Shown one piece after another: positions 33,705-41,540 of a stretch of 64,000 bases of DNA. The notes under the pieces were generated by a model. The model worked only from the letters and a program-made list of their open reading frames with translations, did not search any database and was not told the origin of the DNA. A program made the translations under genes and the position numbers. Each line of letters starts with the position of its first letter. The first letter of the stretch is position 1. Where the stretch lies: assembly GCF_016097555.1 (NCBI RefSeq), contig NC_054704.1, positions 31,643,554 through 31,707,553 of the forward strand, in the 5' to 3' direction. This DNA is from Gigantopelta aegis (taxonomy: Eukaryota; Mollusca; Gastropoda; Neomphalida; Peltospiridae).

Positions 33705-35280
33705 CGGTACATATATATTTAGTCTTCCTTAGTCTATACTGCAGTCAAATGTCTGCCATGTACAATATTAACTTGAAAAGTAACAAAAGTAAAGAGGATA
33801 AATATGGAGTATAAGCCTTTAAATAACTAAAGAGGGTACCTAATCTGATATCTTAGCAAGACATACAGTTACAGTTCTGTGTCTTGGGGGTTGTTATATG
33901 GTTATTAGTTTATCATTCTATACTCTTGAAAAAAGTAGGGGAACCTGAAATATTAAAACATATGTTTTGACCACAGACATCCTAGTAAAGAACATTCAGG
34001 TCTGTTTATCAACACACCGAAGCACATTCCATAGATTGCTCATGCATCACGCAGTTGCCCCGTACACGTGCATGGGATGTCATTCTCGATTTTGACAATT
34101 TCCAGGAAGGTCCATTAATCACTGTGAAACATTATTTCTGTCAATCTTTTTCATTCTGTTGATCATACAGTTGTTATTATTTTGTTTTTAGTCATTTTTA
34201 TTGTTTGAATTTGCGATTTACTTTCAAATTTCACTTCTGACCCCAAATGTCCTTCAAGATCTTTGGTGGACATAAAACCTATTGTAATACTGAACTATCG
34301 GTTGTAATAATTTCTCAATTTATTCACTATTATCATATAACCATTCCCCACAGCTAATATACCTTACAATTTTGGCAATTGTAAATTTTTATTAGAGTTC
34401 CCCTACTTTTTTTTAAGAGTATATTTTAAACAGGTTTATTCTTATAACTGGTTATATTTAGTATGTGCAGATAGCTTTCTTAATTTCGATAACATTTCCA
34501 CTTTTAAATTTTGTAGGTATTAGTATGAAGTTTCGTAATCGTGTATTCAATGAAATACCAGTGGGCATGAAGTTCAAAGACATTTTGAACATTCAAGAGA
34601 TTGATGACGAAGTAAGGCTTTTGTTCATTTTTATCAAAAACATGTCAAATATTTGTACATCATTACGTATCATATTGAATACAGTATTTACAGAATACGA
34701 AAATGAAAAGTGAAAATATGTTTTATTAAAAAATGTATATTCCATGATAATGTTCACAAAAAAATGACATCTTTAGAAACATGTTTTGAAGGGTAGTGTC
34801 TTGTACTACATGCTATTTGACAAGTTTCATATTGTTCTTAAAAGGCAATAACTGAGAAAGGTAGAGTACGTACTAACAGTTTTCAACTTCTAAATTAGAT
34901 GCAGATAGAAAAGTCTGCAAGAAAACCTTAGAAGAGATTTTGGAAAGAAAAAACATTGTAAAATCTACTTCTTTTTTTTCTGTTGAAATTGTTTTAATCA
35001 ATCTATTTATTAAATTTGTCTCGTTTCCAGTTTTTTCTTTCTGTAACCATGTTAGTTGAACCCTTGAATTATCATTATTATATTCATGGATATAAATATC
35101 CTTAATAAATATTGTTTAGTTATAATTATATTTTGGGGTTTTTTACAGATAAAACACTTTAAAAGTGATACCAACCAAAATGGATGGAGTATTTGGCTGA
35201 AGGTTGGATGGAAACGCTGGTTTCTAAATGGATCCATGAGAATTAAAACAAACTTTGAAATAGACATTACTCCAGTTTAA
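12389..35280 (+). CDS. Divergent protein-kinase-like protein, 11 coding exons, 568 aa
   Basis: The predicted protein has a polar, probably disordered N-terminus (1-150), a kinase-like domain (about 152-420) and a C-terminal part (421-568) ending in a Trp-rich stretch. Visible motifs are VIK with the ATP-binding lysine K189, a possible helix-C Glu at E202, a hinge MEYAG (236-240), the catalytic loop HGDIKPLN (274-281, D276, K278, N281), D294 in DWE where DFG is usual, GTANCNPPW (309-317) in place of the GT..YxPPE loop, and D339/G344 of the DxWxxG helix. The glycine loop is not obvious. Retained K, D, K, N and D suggest nucleotide binding and possibly catalysis; the W-E change and very short activation segment are unusual. 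Exons are 12389-12535, 12933-13238, 13836-13952, 17477-17624, 22916-23032, 25185-25274, 29227-29414, 29878-30025, 31259-31477, 34517-34611 and 35149-35280. All introns are GT-AG and phases fit throughout. The exact family is not recognised. Confidence 0.88.
12933..13238 (+). CDS. Kinase-like gene, coding exon 2 (residues 50-151)
   Basis: It opens after TATCTTTTATAG, phase 0, and closes at GAG|GTTTGA. The 102 residues are polar and acidic without recognised domains, consistent with a disordered N-terminal extension. It includes a Ser-rich patch (RGSTNSISDFEQS). Confidence 0.85.
13239..13835 (+). other. Intron 2 of the kinase-like gene
   Basis: The intron is AT-rich with an A-run near 13687, and no repeat family is recognised. 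Confidence 0.7.
13836..13952 (+). CDS. Kinase-like gene, coding exon 3 (residues 152-190, beta strands 1-3)
   Basis: The acceptor is TTTTGCAG and the donor TTG|GTACGG, phase 0. It ends in KFVIKL, where K189 takes the place of the VAIK lysine. The preceding RQGGDLVLIRLFGNTVFL is the likely strand pair around a degenerate glycine loop. Confidence 0.85.
14974..15602. mobile_element. 629-bp MITE with CAGTCAACTCTCGTTA inverted ends, TA target
   Basis: CAGTCAACTCTCGTTACAAC at the left end is matched by the reverse complement at the right end (TAACGAGAGTTGACTG), with TA on both sides. CAGT-starting ends on a TA target are the pogo/Tigger pattern within Tc1/mariner. A second internal copy of the ATTCCGTTRTAATG motif occurs at 15494 and 15561. 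It sits in intron 3 of the kinase-like gene. Confidence 0.85.
15628..15970 (+). repeat. (CACTA)n pentanucleotide array, about 65 units
   Basis: Almost pure CACTA units run for about 330 bp. The left edge has CACTAA hexamer variants and the right edge has CACTTA hexamer variants up to about 16005, with one slip near 15846. It lies directly after the 629-bp MITE in intron 3. Confidence 0.95.
16200..16590. repeat. G-rich tracts and a fragment related to MITE M1
   Basis: GGGGTGGGG-type sequence lies at 16215-16245 and a G run at 16477-16492. After this, ATTGTCGCCTATGGGAAATGATTTGGT resembles the right end of MITE M1 (ATTGTCGTCTATGGGATTTG). Confidence 0.5.
16975..17048 (+). repeat. (TGAT)n microsatellite and A-tract
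   Basis: GATTGATTGATTGATTG is followed 30 bp later by an A run of about 18. It may be the tail of a retroelement but nothing upstream confirms that. Confidence 0.6.
17146..17300 (-). mobile_element. SINE family A, 3' half, diverged
   Basis: It matches the tail and body of the 860-1212 copy (ACGCGCCAAACACATTTTAA, then CATATGGTTAAG and GGTTCTTTTATATGCAC on the plus strand). The tRNA-like head is absent. It lies in intron 3. Confidence 0.75.
17477..17624 (+). CDS. Kinase-like gene, coding exon 4 (residues 191-240, helix C to hinge)
   Basis: The acceptor is TTTTTGAAG and the donor G|GTGAGT, phase 1. It holds RRQEVQIPLAL (a possible helix C with E202), then strands LFGFGKIEHNRIIYAVVF and hinge MEYAG. 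The DIRS element begins 11 bp past this donor. Confidence 0.88.
17636..17805 (+). repeat. DIRS left inverted terminal repeat
   Basis: It runs from TTTCTTTTCAACATTACC through GATGGCCTAAAATTCTTCTA to about TTCCTTCTTTTTC. The matching inverted copy is at 22325-22515. One block, GTTTGGTCCGAACATCC, pairs with GGATGTTCGGATCAGAC at the other end. Confidence 0.8.
18150..18539 (+). pseudogene. DIRS ORF1 (gag-like) relic with N-terminal Cys pairs
   Basis: The first 36 residues carry C-x2-C ... C-x2-C spacing (CPGCQEG then CDRCSGLLAEVFSAYLKIV), a pattern at the start of many DIRS ORF1 proteins. After about 110 residues the frame degrades, and fragments of the same protein continue in other frames to about 19900. 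Its role in intact elements is thought to be gag-like RNA packaging. This copy cannot make the protein. Confidence 0.5.
20250..20790 (+). pseudogene. DIRS RNase H and connection region relic
   Basis: FDDASLEGWGAHLSD (about 20284-20330) and LHITLLEMLAVYNAI (about 20368-20412) are the first acidic and central motifs of the DIRS RNase H. A +1 shift follows, then EWMLHPEAFQW, NIDLFVTRFN, YVSPVPDPDAIDFDALAISW and AYAFPPP (20500-20720), the strongly conserved region after RNase H in DIRS polyproteins. The shift and the missing upstream reverse transcriptase make it non-functional. Confidence 0.8.
21046..21720 (+). pseudogene. DIRS tyrosine recombinase relic
   Basis: An open stretch of about 185 codons matches a DIRS recombinase (LKWDLNLVLRCLTSTPYEPL, then SEIHALDADLVRF, then DLSLCPVRALHHYIERTR and HHTRLFFSCHKSH). 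The Arg pair normally just before V-S-E-I reads Ala-Cys, a likely CpG decay of an active-site Arg. The H-x-x-R and Tyr boxes fall in a shifted frame near 21590-21710 (DFSSFAWFTHW resembles the Tyr box without a clear Tyr). The enzyme normally inserts the circular cDNA; this copy is dead. Confidence 0.75.
22198..22276 (+). repeat. DIRS internal complementary region
   Basis: GACAGGTAATGTTGAAGAGA complements the element's left end, and TTCTCTTTTATAGATACATT onward complements the right end. The two halves meet around 22220. In DIRS replication models this templates cDNA circle closure. Confidence 0.8.
22325..22515 (-). repeat. DIRS right inverted terminal repeat
   Basis: It is the inverted counterpart of 17636-17805 plus an extra terminal segment (TATAAAAGAGAAAACACTCC ... 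TTTTCTCCAT) that is found again in the internal complementary region. Confidence 0.8.
22916..23032 (+). CDS. Kinase-like gene, coding exon 5 (residues 240-279, catalytic loop)
   Basis: The acceptor is CTTTTTACAG and the donor C|GTAAGT, phase 1 on both sides. It encodes helix E (DRARQLLVHLLQALKEMHEL) and IVHGDIKP, the catalytic loop with D276 and K278. The split proline codon is completed by the next exon. Confidence 0.9.
23723..24813 (-). mobile_element. Tigger/pogo-like DNA transposon relic, 1.1 kb, TA target
   Basis: The ends are CAGTATAACCTCGATTTAAC and, inverted, CAGTGTACCCTCGATTTATT, each flanked by TA. On the minus strand, 24401-24141 encodes a transposase C-terminal piece (LVKQPWDIVSATTIKNCWIH, then ELLEASANEM). 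After a frameshift this continues as TEFVNVDKEVETF to the acidic EEESDTEPEP and a stop near 23977. The catalytic part is gone. It lies in intron 5. Confidence 0.85.
25185..25274 (+). CDS. Kinase-like gene, coding exon 6 (residues 279-309, DWE segment)
   Basis: The acceptor is TTTTTTGTTTTAG and the donor G|GTTTGT, phase 1. It completes KPLN (N281) and carries VFIDWESAK, with D294 in the DFG aspartate position and WE in place of FG, followed by a very short activation segment. Confidence 0.88.
25386..25444 (+). mobile_element. 59-bp 5'-truncated SINE-A insertion with 15-bp TSD
   Basis: Only the family A tail is present (GTGTTGAGTGCGTCGTTAAA ... CATTTCTTTC). It is bracketed by TTCTATTTGTGTAAA at 25371-25385 and 25445-25459, a perfect target-site duplication. 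It lies in intron 6. Confidence 0.88.
26150..27298. repeat. Large inverted-repeat element with ~135-bp arms
   Basis: AGTGTAATAATTTCTTTATT followed by CCACATTATTCA (left) and the inverted GGATAATAAAGAAATTATTA (right) are parts of arms that run through GGACCATGTCAAAA to AGGAGA.AACAAAAT. The interior holds diverged ~150-bp direct repeats (TCTTGCATCCAGATAGGACC type). There is no coding capacity. It lies in intron 6. Confidence 0.65.
26377..26391. promoter_or_regulatory. Perfect IR3 nuclear-receptor-like palindrome within a repeat
   Basis: AGGTCACTGTGACCT is two AGGTCA half-sites in inverted orientation with a 3-bp spacer, the consensus form of an estrogen-receptor-type element. It is part of the longer palindrome GTAGGTCACTGTGACCTAC inside a repeat in intron 6. 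Binding is not shown by sequence alone. Confidence 0.4.
28193..28716 (-). mobile_element. MITE M1, copy 3, carrying its own SINE insertion
   Basis: It is inverted relative to the copies at 2138 and 3959. It starts GGGTGTATACTACCAAATCA, ends ...GTACTACC and is flanked by TA. At 28440-28512 a SINE-A tail interrupts it. Confidence 0.8.
28440..28512 (+). mobile_element. 5'-truncated SINE-A tail inside MITE M1
   Basis: ACCATATAACTGTAAATAAA, then GTGTTGAGTGCATTGTTAAA, then TTTCCTTCCTTT. It is flanked by near-identical CGTACAT and CATACAT, a short target duplication. Confidence 0.75.
29227..29414 (+). CDS. Kinase-like gene, coding exon 7 (residues 309-371, P+1 loop and helix F)
   Basis: The acceptor is TATTTCAG and the donor TAT|GTGAGA, ending in phase 0. 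It carries GTANCNPPWFS (P+1 loop equivalent, 309-319) and DLWAVGITVCCLINGTLPW (339-357), the classic subdomain IX pattern with D339 and G344 and the conserved G-x-x-PW. Confidence 0.9.
29645..29860 (+). mobile_element. SINE family B, head missing
   Basis: Its body reads AAAGGTCATGGTATGTGTTG, then GTGAGAAAGTGCATAT, then GCTGCTAATAGGAAAAA. The tail is TCTAGTGGCGTTGTCAAATA followed by AAACAAACTTT. This family recurs at 36515, 38694, 47828 and 52262. It lies in intron 7, ending about 20 bp before the exon 8 acceptor. Confidence 0.75.
29878..30025 (+). CDS. Kinase-like gene, coding exon 8 (residues 372-421, end of kinase-like domain)
   Basis: The acceptor is CCTTTCTAG and the donor G|GTATTT, leaving phase 1. 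The charged helical sequence (KEHHREIERYIPEVESPLRE, then VIRGLLPVSG) is in the place of the C-lobe helices G-I. Confidence 0.88.
30432..31033. mobile_element. 602-bp MITE with CYGTATATCTTYGCCTATAAG-type ends, TA target
   Basis: The left end reads CCGTATATCTTTGCCTATAA and the right end, inverted, CTGTATATCTTCACCTGCCT, with TA on both sides. CTTATAG/CTATAAG motifs recur near both ends. It is probably Tc1/mariner-type without a coding sequence and lies in intron 8. Confidence 0.8.
31259..31477 (+). CDS. Kinase-like gene, coding exon 9 (residues 421-494, linker)
   Basis: The acceptor is GTTTTTCAG and the donor G|GTATTA, phase 1 on both sides. The 73 residues are Pro/Ser/Asp-rich (LPEKPMSYSNGFPTLEPDSG), probably a flexible linker, ending in WELGKDQTVQAWHG. 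Confidence 0.85.
32005..33639 (-). mobile_element. LTR-element relic (one 685-bp LTR plus a partial second)
   Basis: A TG...CA segment at 33639-32955 (minus strand) has the form of an LTR: it starts TGTAACCAGG, has AATAAAACATTGG near its end and finishes GGGTAACA. Immediately after comes AATCGCGCCCAAC, which resembles a primer-binding site. The last ~95 bp of the LTR are repeated at 32100-32005, ending CGGGTTACA. About 850 bp without recognised gag or pol lie between. TATA flanks both sides inside an AT repeat. It is a heavily deleted element in intron 9, and its family cannot be told. Confidence 0.55.
33640..33712 (+). repeat. (CATATA)n microsatellite
   Basis: Repeated ACATAT units continue from the AT-rich target of the LTR relic. 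Confidence 0.9.
33923..34419. mobile_element. MITE family M2 (CTCTTGAAAAAAGTAGGGGA ends, TA target), 497 bp
   Basis: The left end CTCTTGAAAAAAGTAGGGGA pairs with the right end TCCCCTACTTTTTTTTAAGAG, each with TA outside. A shorter relative lies at 37486-37689. It lies in intron 9, about 100 bp before exon 10. Confidence 0.8.
34517..34611 (+). CDS. Kinase-like gene, coding exon 10 (residues 494-525)
   Basis: The acceptor is AATTTTGTAG and the donor GAA|GTAAGG, entering in phase 1 and leaving in phase 0. It encodes FRNRVFNEIPVGMKFKDILN and an acidic end. No domain is recognised. Confidence 0.82.
35149..35280 (+). CDS. Kinase-like gene, last exon (residues 526-568)
   Basis: The acceptor is GGGTTTTTTACAG, phase 0. 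A Trp-rich beta-like segment (NGWSIWLKVGWKRWFLNGSM) leads to a TAA stop at 35278-35280. No AATAAA lies close behind, so the 3' UTR end is not fixed. Confidence 0.85.
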   Translation: MKHFKSDTNQNGWSIWLKVGWKRWFLNGSMRIKTNFEIDITPV

Positions 35281-36510
35281 AATTTGCTCAACAAGCCAAT
35301 CACAACAGGCCTCAGGATTTGACATTTTATTGGAAACAATTTGTGGTTCAGTGCTCTGTGATCAGGGTTCGACAATTCCAAAGTGAATTTTTGGTCTGGG
35401 CTAGTGGAAATTATCAACTGTATTACTATAATACATGGAGCACCAGCTAAATCTTCTGTGAGAGCTAGTGACTTTGTCAAACATTTGTCGTACCCTGCCT
35501 GTGATCATTGGAACCCAGCAACTTTTCAATAATCATGGTAATAGTGGATTTTGGTAGATAACGGTGGACTTTCAGTGGTATGATTTTTGACAACGCTGTC
35601 GCAAATGATTGTTTCTGTGAAATCCACCAGAGGCCTGGATAAACATGCAGTGATCTTTAACTGCTATTTGTGAATTTTCTAGATGTGATTCATTTTGTTA
35701 AAATCTGCTTTGTATTAGTGGCTTTAGCTGTTAGATAGTTGTGTTAAATTTTTCTTATGTTTGTGTTTTTCTTATTGATTTAAATTAGTAAATGATGTTA
35801 CACGTTAGGGAGGCGAGATTGGTGGATCTAACAGTGTTCATTAATGTTAGATCTAATTATTATTGAATGTTCTTACTCTGAAAAACACATTAATTTTTAT
35901 GCAAACCAATGATTATCAAATGGGGCAGAGGGGTGGGGTGGGGTGGGGTGGGGTTGGCCACGTGCTTTACATTGAACTGTCAGAGTGATATAGCAGGATT
36001 GTTTTCAATGTGGTTTGAGAAGCAGAGAAAGCAGAGCTAGGATATTACAGGGGTAGAAACTAACAATTGCCCGTTTACCCTAGGCTATTAGAAATTGTTG
36101 GGAATGAGTACAATTTAAATGATGCCAGGCCATTTATGTTCCATTGTGGTTAGTATGCGGTTTTAAGGGATTTATTTTTCTTCAGGATGAACAGCAAATG
36201 TTGCATATCTATAAGTTACATGGTTCCAACCATTAATGGGAGGCATAGTAATTTTTAACAGGAATTATTAATTTTCTTAGGCAACTGATGGAAATACACC
36301 AATTACCATTAATTTTTTAAGTAACAGTAGCTCACATTTCTGGCTTCTGTTTTCAACTATTCAAACTTTAAAATTTCTTCATACATTTGCATGCTTCCTC
36401 CCATTTAGATAACTGTACTGTTCCCCCATTGAGAAAAAACATTTGCTACATTCCAGAAAATGCTATTTATTTAGTGTGAACATGTACACACGATATCTAG
36501 TGCCTTGTTG
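35281..36510 (+). other. Kinase-like gene 3' UTR and flank
   Basis: It holds a dispersed repeat fragment with GGCTAGTGGAAATTA and GAGAGCTAGTGACTTTGTCA (about 35360-35500), and a (GGGGT)n tract at about 35935-35955. No gene is seen. Confidence 0.45.
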
Positions 36511-36514
36511 ATTT

Positions 36515-36606
36515 GATCCAATGTGCCTGTTCTGTGTTTGACGTCCAATAACTGATGATTAAAAAAATCAATATTGTCTAGTGGTATTGTTAAACAAAAC
36601 AAACTA
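36515..36606 (+). mobile_element. SINE family B, 3' tail fragment
   Basis: It reads TTTGACGTCCAATAACTGAT, then TCTAGTGGTATTGTTAAAC and AAAACAAACT. The family body is missing. Confidence 0.7.
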
Positions 36607-36671
36607 AATGTTGTAGCCACTTTGTATGAAACTGCAAATGTCTAATTTGGCAATGGACAGGGTGAGTCCTG

Positions 36672-36968
36672 AACTATTGAAGTAATCAATGGTTGAGGCC
36701 TGGACTATTGAAGTAATCAATGGTTGAGGCCTGGACTATTGAAGTAATCACTGGTTGAGGCCTGGACTATTGAAGTAATCAGTGGATGAGGCCTAGACTA
36801 TTGAAGTAATCAGTGGTTGAGGCCTGGACTATTGAAGTAATCAGTGGTTGAGGCCAGGACTATTGAAGTAATCAATGGTTGAGGCCTGGACTATTGAAGT
36901 AATCAATGTTTGAGGCCTGGACTATTGAAGTAATCAGTGGATGAGGCCTGGACTATTGAAGTAATCAA
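36672..36968 (+). repeat. 31-bp minisatellite, about 9.6 copies
   Basis: The unit can be written ACTATTGAAGTAATCAATGG plus TTGAGGCCTGG, with substitutions (AATCAGTGG, GGATGAGG, GGCCAGG) marking subtypes. The length is constant at 31 bp, so copies arose by unequal exchange or slippage without indels. Confidence 0.95.
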
Positions 36969-36969
36969 T

Positions 36970-37485
36970 CACTGCTTTGTACACATCATTCATAATGAAA
37001 ATATGTTTGTCAGTATTACAACGGGCTGATGAGACATATTTTCTGGTGAGTGGAGATGAATCTTGGAACTCTGCTACTAGTGAGGTGTATTGGACTTCGC
37101 TATTCAAAAGTAATAGAGATTAATAAATATAATTGTAAACACAAAAAGATGGTAAAAGAATTTAAATTAAGCTTTGTTGCATAATGTTTTAAAATATATA
37201 TATTAATAAAAATGGTGCTTGTCATTAGAATACTGGATGTTCCAACAGTTGGTAACTGAGCAGGTTACGAGGATTAAATTATCAAAATTAACAAAAAAGC
37301 TGGAAAACTTTGCAGTAGGCCTACCTTGAAAAGTAATTTACATTTTTGTTTGATTGAAAAAGGCAGAATTCATTGGAATTCAATTTGTTTTACCTCTGAT
37401 TGTAGTCATGTATTAATTTAAAATTCAATAATTTTCACTTATAGATTATATTAGCATTTTTTGGTTATTGTTCAGTGTGTATATA
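36970..37485. other. AT-rich intergenic
   Basis: No gene or bounded repeat is recognised. Confidence 0.4.
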
Positions 37486-37689
37486 CTGAAGGAAAGAAAT
37501 AAGGGAACATGTAAATACATGTAGTAACAGAAAATATTGACCCTTTATTTTCAATATCAGGAAGTTAACCATGTTATTGACGGTCAATCCTACAGTACTA
37601 ACAATGAATTTTACTCTTGATCTATTAAATTAAATTATTGAGTTAAATTTGATCTCAAATACCATATGTTCCCCTATTTTTTCCATCAG
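37486..37689. mobile_element. MITE family M2, short copy, TA target
   Basis: The left end CTGAAGGAAAGAAATAAGGG pairs with the inverted right end CTGATGGAAAAAATAGGGG, with TA outside both. It is 204 bp and related to 33923-34419. Confidence 0.75.
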
Positions 37690-38640
37690 TACCGGTATAT
37701 TTAACCATTGAGGAGAGTTCAACAGTTATGTAACACAAAATCTGGTAACATTGAAACCACTTTCCCATCTAACATTATGTAAAACCAGTCAACACCTGTT
37801 CGCCATATCCCTGCCAATGTGACCCACTATGACACATATTTGATTGGGAACATGTTAGCCTTGACTGGCTAAATTTTACTTTTTAAATAAAATTGAGACA
37901 TTTTTGAAAATATTAAATAACTTTTGACACCTCGCCCCCTCTATCAAACTAATCCATGACGCCCCTTGCCCTGGAGTATTACATAATTGTTGAATGGCCT
38001 TTTTGTTTCTTCCTTTGATGTGCATTCATAAAGCTAAGACCATTTGACTGTTAAATTATACAATGTACTAACATAGGTAGATTTAGTTTTGTTAGTGTTT
38101 TAATTTTGCATAATAAGCCATTTTTTATTAAAGTTTTCTAATTGCATTGATTTATTAACTAGTTTTAAAGTCACATAGAGAAAATATTTGATCAGTCACA
38201 AATATTTCAACCAGCATAATTCACTTTTAATACTTTGTTCAGAACAAACATAACCATATTGTTTTGTGGTTTTACATAATGTTTAAAATTATTTACAGTC
38301 GAATTTTGTGGGGTCGAACACAGTTGGGCACAATCATTTCTTTGAGCCATCGGCTAATTTGAACGAAGCAATTGGTCACCTTTGCAAGTGTCCATGACCT
38401 TTTATGTTTTTAAATTATTGCTTAATGATATAAAGACGAAGTATATTTATTTGTTTATAAAACCGACACAAACGTTACTGGGTGTTACAATGCAGTATTT
38501 ACATATCCAAGCAAAATTATTATTAAAACTTGCACATACATAACAGAGGCAAAATTGTTGCCTTACTTTACAAGTCCAACCCTTACATCGGGTACATTCA
38601 TGTCTGTTATTGCTACTTGCAGCAACATCAGGTGTTAACA
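37690..38640. other. AT-rich intergenic
   Basis: No gene is seen. Short frames here have no coding character. Confidence 0.4.
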
Positions 38641-38693
38641 ACAGCTTTGTAATCATTATTATCTACCATTCTATCGGTTGTATCACGGTTCAA

Positions 38694-38996
38694 AGTTTGT
38701 TTTGTTTAATTAATGACGCCACTAGAGCACATTGATGTATTAATCATCAGCTATTGGATGTCAAATATTTGGTAATTTTGATTTCATCTAAGAAAGGAAA
38801 TTCGCTACATTTTTCCATTAGTAGCAAGGCATCTTTTATATGGACCATCCCATAGACAGGATAGTACATATCACAGCCTTTGCGGTGCACTGGCTAGAGT
38901 GAGAAATAGCCCAATGGGCTCACCGATAGGAATCGATCCCAGACTGATCGCACATCAGGCGATAGCTTTACCACTGGGCTACGTCCCGCCTCTTTG
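38694..38996 (-). mobile_element. tRNA-derived SINE family B, full length, inside a ~48-bp duplication
   Basis: On the minus strand the head reads GGACGTAGCCCAGTGGTAAA (A-box region) and later GGATCGATTCC (B-box). The body has CATTGGGCTATTTCTCACTC, and the tail ends near TCTAGTGGCGTCATTAATTA. The segment TTTGTAATCATTATTATCTA ... CACGGTTCAAAG (38645-38693) is nearly repeated at 38993-39039. This flanking duplication is much longer than a usual target site. Confidence 0.85.
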
Positions 38997-39171
38997 TAAT
39001 CATCATCTGCCATTCTGTCAGTTGTATCATGGTCAAAAGATGATTGTGACTTGTGTCTTGTTTAAAATGCCAGTGTCTGTATATTCCACGTATGACTTGT
39101 TTAAAATGCCAGTGTCTGTATATTCCATTCTGTCAGTTGTATCATGGTCCAAAGATGATTGTGACTTGTGA
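38993..39171 (+). repeat. Local tandem duplications
   Basis: Two units alternate: CATTCTGTCAGTTGTATCAT..AAGATGATTGTGACTTG and GACTTGTTTAAAATGCCAGT..CTGTATATTCCA. Each is present twice. Confidence 0.85.
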
Positions 39172-39179
39172 TGGGTGTA

Positions 39180-41483
39180 ATCTTGCTAAAGCATCTTGTG
39201 AAGCATTGAACACTGAATTGACACTACACACGATTCACAATTTGTTCAGGCTCTTATCAATGCACCTACATATATTTATGTACCGGTATGTAAGAAGTGA
39301 CACCGAAGAGCATATTTCAATTTTAATACATTTCCAGTTCAAGTGAATTATTATTAATTACAATGACTTCCTATTGACAGGACTGACATATAATTCAGTA
39401 AGAGAAGGCCAGTGATGTTCGACTCTTCAATGCAGAATAAAAGGGTTTACTTTTTAAAATTTGGGACTTTGTTCATCAAGCATAGCAGTGACAATTCTGT
39501 GTTCGAGCCAGCAAGATTCTATATATTATATATTATATATATTTTGTATATTTATATATATTCATTTATGTATGTGTGGTTACTGTATTATCTGTTGGTG
39601 CTTGGTGTGCTAGTTTATTGTGGGAAACTGATTTTGTTACTTGGCATAATATATTATATTATATTATTTAGGCAATTTAGCCCATGAAATTACGGTTACA
39701 TTATTTTTTATTTCATATTAATTAATATTCATTTTTTTTACAAATGGCATACTTTCATGTATCCATTTCCCTGTCACAACCCTTTTTACAAAAAGAAACC
39801 ATCTATTTATTCAGTCATAATTGAAGATCTGTATTTTAATTTTAAGAAACGTTAGTTTTATATAATTTATATTTTGAATAAGATTGATATATTGTATTTC
39901 ACCATATTTGAAATGTTTATGCTATGAGGTCATTAATATGTAATATATCATTTTCAATCCCGGTGATGTTTTCTTATAAAGAAATATTTTTTATCGAAGC
40001 AGAACCAATTATCAGTATAACTGATTTGTTAAAGATGCAATTTATTGGTTACTATGCAAATTATTCATTAGATTATTGTGGGCCATAATTTTTAAAAATT
40101 TTAAATTGTTGTTTTTAAACGACTAATTGTATTTTGTTACCACAGTGATTGCTTTTCTGCCTTTGCTTTATATTTATTTTTGATTAACAAGAGTTTAGTG
40201 AACAAAAAAAATAAAATATTTATAACACCATGGTTTTTCATTGTTTCTTAACTAATGTAGGGTGGCAGGCTGGCTTTTGCCCGAACTGGAATAAAAACAT
40301 TTATTCATATTAGCATTACTACCTAAGAGTTATATAGTGTTGCAAATGAATCACTACTAATTTTTACATTGATTTTGAGGGTAGAATGATGGAAATGCAT
40401 AGTAAAAAGGTCTCAGATTAGCACATTTTTCCCAAATATCTATAATTTTTGTCCAGATTTGAGGTTTTGCTCCAGCACTAGGTCTCGTACGCTTACAACC
40501 ATTACAGGATAATAATGTTTGTTCAATGTTTCCCCTGTACATGGTTTAATGAGCAGCTATGTGTCTGGCATGGTAACAGAATGGTAAAAATATACATACT
40601 GAGAGTACTGCTAAAGCAATATGTGTCTCTACTGGGCACCACAATCTCCCTAACTTCAAGGGCCATATAGTCAGGGAGCCACAAGTGGAAAAGTGCTTTA
40701 AAACAGGTTCAAGGTGAACCCTCCTGCTATACTTTTTATTTTGGTATTTTTAAATAGCTTAGATATTCTGGATGAAGGATTGATTGGTCTACAAGTCAAT
40801 TTCTATTGCAAAAAAAGTTATTTTGTAGCAACTGAAGGCATGTAGACCATAGATGTTTTCATAATGAACCGAATAGTGATTATTTTTAAACTTTAAAAAA
40901 ATTATTATTTTAATATTACGATGAAACATAGCATATATTATAGGGAGTATTTTAAAATTAAAAGTAGTGAAAGAAATATTGTGTACTAGCAAATGCGGCC
41001 ATTTTTCAAGATGGCTGCTATTAATATGTTAAAAATGTAATATTATGCTCTTTTGTTTTTAGCTATACATGTACATATGAAATTTATAAAAACATGTTAT
41101 AGAAGATTTGCATGCAGTTCGTTTAATGCATAATAAAATGTAATAAGAGGACCAACACAAAAGCACCCTTACAGGTCATATGACATCACAACACAACCCC
41201 TCCTATATTTTGCATGCATTATCATTAGCAGATATCCATCCATTATGCCAACTCTTTACACCTAAAATATTTTAATATTATTTTAACCTTCTTTGTTTAA
41301 TGCCGGCTTTCTCTGATTAAACTAAATATTGTATGTATAATAACAACCCTGGCAATTGATCATGGCAATCGGCAATCCCGTGTAGATTGCTGTAGTGATT
41401 TTATTTGTCCATGGCATTTGTCGTGAAACTAAATTTTTAAGACCACTTTTCTTAATTAATATATATATATATATATACATGTA

Positions 41484-41540
<57 letters not shown>

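Noticed and set aside
36672..36968. CRISPR-like array
   Set aside because: The units are contiguous with no unique spacers, and the DNA is eukaryotic.
40357..40542. 61-codon minus-strand frame with Cys and Arg content
   Set aside because: It is short, has no splice context and no recognised motif.
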